Of a DNA stretch of 64,000 nucleotides, positions 59,781 to 64,000 are shown piece after piece. Under the pieces are notes generated by a model. That model saw nothing but the letters and a program-made list of their open reading frames with translations, was not told where the DNA came from and made no database searches. The translations under genes and the position numbers were made by a program. This DNA is from Pseudomonas viridiflava. Its GTDB lineage: Bacteria; Pseudomonadota; Gammaproteobacteria; Pseudomonadales; Pseudomonadaceae. Within the stretch, counting starts at the first letter, position 1, and the number at the start of each line of letters is the position of its first letter. Location of the stretch: assembly GCF_900582625.1 (NCBI RefSeq), contig NZ_UTIQ01000327.1:186001-250000 (forward strand). The letters are read 5' to 3'.

Positions 59781-60992
59781 TTACGCTCCAAGGAGGTTAA
59801 CCAAACGGGACACCTGCATATCCATTTTGAAATTTGCTTCAAAATACTCTCTCCCTGATTGTCCCATTGCTTCCCGCTCGCTCTTCGTGAGCGCCTTCAT
59901 TCGCCGAATATTGGCGACCAAAGGCAATACCTGTTCCGCTGCCGAAGTGAATCCGGCGTTCGCTTCTTCCACCACCTGGGCGCCTTCGCCATTAAGCGAC
60001 GCAATAATCGGCCGCCCCGAGGCCAGATAGGACTGAACTTTACTGGGAATAGTCTTGGAAAAAATTTCTTCGCTGGTAAGCGAGACCAATAACGCTGAAG
60101 ACCGCGCGAATATTGCCGGCATAGCCTCCATCGGAAAGCGTCCCGGCAGTGCCAAGTTATCGAGATTGAGCAGCTGCTTTTGCGCCTGTAACCAACCCAA
60201 GCGACTGCCACTGCCAACCAGAACCAAGCGAATTTGCGGATCGTCCTGCAACTGCACGGCGGCCTGCACTAAGGTATCCAGCGCCTGCGCAGTACCGAGA
60301 TTGCCGGCGAACACGACGCAAAAATGCGAATCGAGCAGCTCCGTCAGCTCAGGAGCTAGCGCGACCTCGGCCGTCGACGGCTGGCCGTCGATAGAGTTGG
60401 GGTAGTAGTGAATTTTTTCCCGAGCGGCGTAGTGGGCAACCGAGTCGATAAACGACCGGGATTGCACGAGCAACAAGTCGCAATGGTGATAAATACACTT
60501 CACCACCCAACCAACGGCTTTGAGTGCGTGCGAGTTTTTAACGAAGCCAGTCGCCGCAAGACTTTCCGGCCAAAGGTCTTGCACCCATAACGCCAGCTTG
60601 GCTTTTTTAAGCCACTTCAAGGCAATCGCCGGAATCGTTTGGGTGACCGGGGACGGAGCGAACACCACGATGGCGTCAAACTCAAGCTTGCGCAGCATCC
60701 AGGGCAAGCAAAACAAGCCGGCGACGACAAAGGACAGGTAGTTGAGAATCAGATTTTTCGCCCCGCCCTGCCCGCGCGGCCAGAGAGGCACACGCACTAC
60801 TTCGACTCGGTCGAGGTAGCGTTCGCGTTGCAGTCCCCACGCCCGATAGCCCTCGAACACATTTCCGTCCGGGTAGTTTGGCTTGCCCGTGGCCACGGTC
60901 ACTTGGTGCCCCTGCTCGTCGAGCGTGCGCACGATGTCGTTGATGATGAAACTTTCCGGCCAGAAGTACTGGCTCAAAATAAGGATTTTCAA
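59781..60992 (-). CDS. GT4 glycosyltransferase, WbuB-like (probable L-FucNAc/L-QuiNAc transferase)
   Basis: A 403-residue GT-B glycosyltransferase. MKILILSQYFWPESFIINDI is typical of WbuB/WbjE, transferases of N-acetyl-L-6-deoxyhexosamines; ALWVQDLWPESL, FAGNLGTAQALDTL and the donor-binding SLTSEEIFSKTIPSKVQSYLA follow. The acidic pair of the donor site is in the last of these. Its position upstream of the L-HexNAc pathway genes fits transfer of that sugar. It starts 7 bp after the next gene's stop. Confidence 0.85.
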   Translation of the reverse strand: MKILILSQYFWPESFIINDIVRTLDEQGHQVTVATGKPNYPDGNVFEGYRAWGLQRERYLDRVEVVRVPLWPRGQGGAKNLILNYLSFVVAGLFCLPWMLRKLEFDAIVVFAPSPVTQTIPAIALKWLKKAKLALWVQDLWPESLAATGFVKNSHALKAVGWVVKCIYHHCDLLLVQSRSFIDSVAHYAAREKIHYYPNSIDGQPSTAEVALAPELTELLDSHFCVVFAGNLGTAQALDTLVQAAVQLQDDPQIRLVLVGSGSRLGWLQAQKQLLNLDNLALPGRFPMEAMPAIFARSSALLVSLTSEEIFSKTIPSKVQSYLASGRPIIASLNGEGAQVVEEANAGFTSAAEQVLPLVANIRRMKALTKSEREAMGQSGREYFEANFKMDMQVSRLVNLLGA

Positions 60993-60999
60993 GCCAGGC

Positions 61000-62172
61000 T
61001 CACTTTTGCTTATTCACTGGAGCCGAAGCCGGCTGAAACGGTACGCCCGAGAGTTGTTCGTAAACCTGGCCAGCCCTGCCGAGCAGCACATCCCAGGTGT
61101 ACTGAGCCAACACCAGCTGTCGCAATTTTTCGCCGTAAACGGGCAATGCTTGTGGCTCGCCAAGCAGTTGATCGAGCCCCGCTGCTAACGCATCGACCTG
61201 GGCAGCCACTACCAAACCGCCGCCAGCGCCTTGCACTTCGTCAAAACCACATTGGTCGGTAAGCATGACCGGCGTGCCTTGCAGGCCCGCCTCCAACGCC
61301 ACCAACGACATGGCTTCACGGCGCGAGGGCACGGCCAACAAGTCGGCTGCAGCCAGGGCATCCTGCTTCGCCTGACCGGCTAGAAAACCGACAAAGCGCA
61401 CCCGTTCGGACAGCCCGACGTCACGCGCCTGCGCCCTGAGTTGCAGACCCAGCGAATCGTCCGGCCCGGCAAAAACCAACACCGCATCAGGATGGCGTTC
61501 GGCAATCGCCGCGAACGCCTCAAGCAACAGATCAGGCCCTTTTATGGGACTCAGCCGCCCTAGAAACAGCACGACCTGCTTAGCGTCCAGTGCATATCGC
61601 GCCCTGAAAGAAACGACATCCGGCACCGCGGTGCTGTCGGGATCGACGCCATTGGGCAGAAGCACGATGCGCTCGTCAGACACCCCGTATTCGTGAAACT
61701 GCTCGCGCTCCAACTCCGTCACGGCAAAACACCGCGACGCCCCTTTCACGATGCGGCGGCCCACGACCCGGTTATAAATCCGCTTGATCCAAACCGACCG
61801 GCCAAAGATGCGTAAAGCGCCTGCCGGGCAATACAAATAGGGCTTATTCAACCGCAGCGCCGCGAGACAAACCCGAGCGCCAAGAACGCTCCAATGACCA
61901 GTGAAATGAATGACATCAGCCTCAGCCACCAGCGCGGCGATGCGTCTGCTGGAGATAGCGGGGAATAAAAAGCGATGAAGGAGCGAGCGCACAGCCACCA
62001 AGCGAATGCCCTCAAGCTCGGCGCGGCGTCTAACGCCCAACCCCTCGTCCGTACAAAGCACCGTGCAGCTCACACCTGCTCGTTGAAGCGCCTTGGCAAG
62101 CTGGAACGTTCGCTCGGCAGTGCCGCCTCCCGAAGAAGGATCAATGCCGTCAGCCACGTGCAAGACCTTCAT
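61000..62172 (-). CDS. GT4 family glycosyltransferase
   Basis: A 390-residue GT-B enzyme with MKVLHVADGIDPSSGGGTAE acceptor loop, GRLSPIKGPDLLLEAF, and an EX7E motif in PSRREAMSLVALEAGLQGTP. It should transfer a sugar from a nucleotide donor to the growing O-unit at the inner face of the membrane. Its ATG shares one base with the stop of the SDR gene (TGATG), so translation is coupled. Donor and acceptor are unknown. Confidence 0.88.
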   Translation of the reverse strand: MKVLHVADGIDPSSGGGTAERTFQLAKALQRAGVSCTVLCTDEGLGVRRRAELEGIRLVAVRSLLHRFLFPAISSRRIAALVAEADVIHFTGHWSVLGARVCLAALRLNKPYLYCPAGALRIFGRSVWIKRIYNRVVGRRIVKGASRCFAVTELEREQFHEYGVSDERIVLLPNGVDPDSTAVPDVVSFRARYALDAKQVVLFLGRLSPIKGPDLLLEAFAAIAERHPDAVLVFAGPDDSLGLQLRAQARDVGLSERVRFVGFLAGQAKQDALAAADLLAVPSRREAMSLVALEAGLQGTPVMLTDQCGFDEVQGAGGGLVVAAQVDALAAGLDQLLGEPQALPVYGEKLRQLVLAQYTWDVLLGRAGQVYEQLSGVPFQPASAPVNKQK

Positions 62173-63143
62173 CAGTTGATATCCTGCATATATGCCTTCG
62201 CAAACTCTTCGAGAGAAGAGTTAAAGTCACTCGAAGCTTTAAAACCCCACAGGCGGATTTTGGATGAGTCATAAATAAGGGCGGGATTTGCCTGGGAACG
62301 CCCTATAGCGCGAAGCAAAAAACGGAGTAGCGGCCGCGGAAGGCTAAATGAACTCCGACAAGACCGTTTTCCCAAAGCCGCGCCAAGAATAGCGTCGACA
62401 GCCTGATAGTTGTTGGCCGGTTCTTCATCAGACGAAACCAAGAAGACATTACCCTCAAGCATCTTGGGGGTAAGCGCTAAAAAAACGATTGCGTCGACCA
62501 CGTCGCCCACGCTAACTAAATGCATATGTCGGGTGCCGTGAATAAATCGAAGAACGTTTCGATAAAAAAAACCTCGGCGGGTGAGGTTGTCCGCTAACTT
62601 TATGAGATTTTTACCGCCCGCACCGAAAACGGCGGTGGGTCTTAAAATTCCGAGATCGACACGACCAGCCAACTTACCCTGCAAAACCTTTTCCGCAGAC
62701 AGCTTTTGCCTTTCATAAGCCGTCTGCGGGTTGCACTCACAAAACTCGGTAACCCGATCGGACTCAGGAACGCCAACTACCATTGCAGTACTAACGTGTA
62801 AAACCCGCCGCACGCCGGCAGACTCCGCTGCCGCAGCCAGGTTTCTCATACCTTCAAGAAAGCGTTCGCCGTCACCCGAACTGGAAGGCTGCGCCAGATT
62901 TATTAAGACATCTGCACCCGCGAGGAACGCACCGAGGCTGTCAGGAACAACCAGGTCTCCCGTATAGGAGCGCGGCGCCATCGGCCCATCCGGGGCCAAC
63001 TGACGCGTCAAAACTCTGAAGTCAACGGCAGCAGCAGTCAACGCGCTCACAAGGTGGCGGCCGATAAAGCCGGAGGCGCCAACAACACAAACAACTGGAC
63101 TTTCAGAAGGCAAAGTCGGAATCCCTGCAAACGAAGAGCTCAT
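62172..63143 (-). CDS. NAD-dependent epimerase/dehydratase (extended SDR)
   Basis: A 323-residue SDR with GASGFIGRHLVSAL nucleotide motif and YERQK as the YxxxK site, plus the STAMVVGVPES catalytic Ser region. It resembles 4-keto-sugar reductases or UDP-sugar epimerases of O-antigen loci (WbpV-like group); the product cannot be named. Base composition is lower in GC than the core genes to the left. It overlaps the GT4 gene by one base. Confidence 0.8.
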   Translation of the reverse strand: MSSSFAGIPTLPSESPVVCVVGASGFIGRHLVSALTAAAVDFRVLTRQLAPDGPMAPRSYTGDLVVPDSLGAFLAGADVLINLAQPSSSGDGERFLEGMRNLAAAAESAGVRRVLHVSTAMVVGVPESDRVTEFCECNPQTAYERQKLSAEKVLQGKLAGRVDLGILRPTAVFGAGGKNLIKLADNLTRRGFFYRNVLRFIHGTRHMHLVSVGDVVDAIVFLALTPKMLEGNVFLVSSDEEPANNYQAVDAILGAALGKRSCRSSFSLPRPLLRFLLRAIGRSQANPALIYDSSKIRLWGFKASSDFNSSLEEFAKAYMQDIN

Positions 63144-63165
63144 TTAGAAAACAGACGATCTGGCA

Positions 63166-64000
63166 CTACTTGAAACGCTTGTGGATATACAAAGACGCAT
63201 CATAAACATTGTTGACGCCCAGTAAAGATGAATCGGCAATTCTCGCACCAAACATTACCGTCTTCGCCCGACGAAGCAACGAGTCGAAAAATCTAACGGC
63301 CTTCTTAAACAAGAACCGGCAGGATCTGCGCCGCAGATCAAGAGAATATTTCTCAGCCATAACTGTTGCTGCCGCCTTCACATCTTCATAGTTTTTTGAA
63401 TTAGCTGTGCTTACTGAAAAACGAAGCATTGATTCTTTATCGACGGCAAACCCGTGCGTGAGATTCGGGAATCTGTCTGAAAACTGAGCAAACGTCTCAG
63501 CCATAACCACCTCTAGGGAAAAGGTGAATTTATAGTCCGAGTGAAATTCGAGAGTGTTTTCTTTGAGATACTTATTCGCTTCGTTATTTGATCCTTTCTT
63601 TTCCAGGCCGGAAACTCCGTTACTCTTGCCCGATGCGCCACCGATAGTAAAAGGCTTATAACTAAAAACGTACTTGTCTACGAAGAATGCTGTGGCAAAC
63701 GCAGAATAAGCATCCGGTGTGATAGAAGCAAAGTACGCCCCCGCCGAAAAAGCCTTATCGATTACGCTTTTATGGACGAACCCGTGATATAGCTTAGGCA
63801 TTCCAAAGGTGTAAGGCTCCCTGAAACTAAGGCATCGTTGGACCCACCGGCGCGACGTCCGAAGCTCAAGCTTATCCTTTGAACTAGCCCAACTTAAGAA
63901 ATTCGCCCTGCTAATATCAGGGAAGTTAGGCCAGCAATATTCGGCACTTTGGCCGGAAATAGCCAACACGTTAAATCTTTTTTGAACTTCAGCCACATAG
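63166..64000 (-). CDS. GT2-like glycosyltransferase, C-terminal part (runs off right edge)
   Basis: The frame is open from the right edge to a stop at 63166, so the N-terminus is missing; a GTG near 63996 is internal, not a real start. The visible 276 residues contain KLYHGFVHKSVIDKAFSAGA, SITPDAYSAFATAFFVDKYV and FTIGGASGKSNGVSG, resembling the acceptor-side half of GT2 glycosyltransferases in polysaccharide loci (the PDxYSA and P-x-I-GG-S blocks). Catalytic Asp residues would be upstream, outside the window. GC content is among the lowest in the window. Confidence 0.7.
   Translation of the reverse strand, partial: YVAEVQKRFNVLAISGQSAEYCWPNFPDISRANFLSWASSKDKLELRTSRRWVQRCLSFREPYTFGMPKLYHGFVHKSVIDKAFSAGAYFASITPDAYSAFATAFFVDKYVFSYKPFTIGGASGKSNGVSGLEKKGSNNEANKYLKENTLEFHSDYKFTFSLEVVMAETFAQFSDRFPNLTHGFAVDKESMLRFSVSTANSKNYEDVKAAATVMAEKYSLDLRRRSCRFLFKKAVRFFDSLLRRAKTVMFGARIADSSLLGVNNVYDASLYIHKRFK

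Overview
The window is a stretch of high-GC gammaproteobacterial chromosome, almost certainly from Pseudomonas in the broad sense. The evidence is pyoverdine genes (pvdA, fpvI/fpvR, pvdR-pvdT-opmQ) with two exact PvdS-type promoters, a wbpL/wbpM O-antigen end, Pseudomonas-style REP palindromes, and a fadE to htpX gene order that I recall from P. aeruginosa. These comparisons are from memory and were not searched. I see no transposase, integrase, prophage, CRISPR array or rRNA.

Layout. 1-6900: start of a dihydrolipoamide dehydrogenase gene, then a thioesterase, a thiolase and a TetR regulator; a Ku gene followed by a free-standing LigD-type polymerase domain; and small and large AraC/Fis-type regulators. 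7100-10200: a two-gene unit pairing a membrane-anchored di-haem cytochrome c of the RoxA/fatty-acid dioxygenase type with a membrane-anchored catalase-related haem protein. 10300-14750: an MFS transporter, a secreted hydrolase, an azoreductase with its divergent LysR regulator, and a YjbR-family protein. 14750-22600: a compact pyoverdine island (pvdA; divergent fpvI/fpvR; pvdR-pvdT-opmQ) without NRPS or receptor genes. 22700-26711: the four-gene Anbu proteasome-like operon. 26712-27632: a gene-free array of about 100-bp palindromic repeats.

27600-34930: a GATase, RraB, a Baeyer-Villiger-type monooxygenase overlapping an HSL-family hydrolase, queF, the yadG/yadH ABC exporter and a GST. 35300-48240: fadE, a conserved small gene, two tRNA-Glu/tRNA-Gly pairs with a clear sigma70 promoter, a one-TM protein, fRMsr, a DUF815 ATPase, the hybrid kinase sagS, the peroxide-sensing MarR regulator ospR with a thiol peroxidase and a perfect operator, msrB, alaA and htpX.

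48249-64000: comEA-like gene, then an O-antigen cluster read entirely leftwards and running off the right edge. It holds wbpM, wbpL, an epimerase, a three-enzyme set for a UDP-2-acetamido-2,6-dideoxy-L-hexose (L-QuiNAc or L-RhaNAc is more likely than L-FucNAc), a Wzy-like protein, an 807-residue protein that looks like a Wzx flippase fused to a Wzy/ligase-like domain, two GT4 glycosyltransferases, an SDR, and the C-terminal part of a GT2-like protein. Base composition falls in the right-hand part of this cluster, as is usual for exchangeable O-antigen genes.

Most notable: the di-haem/catalase-related pair (possible fatty-acid hydroperoxide pathway), the ligase-less Ku-polymerase pair, the Wzx-Wzy fusion, the detached pyoverdine efflux island with its exact promoters, and the palindrome array.
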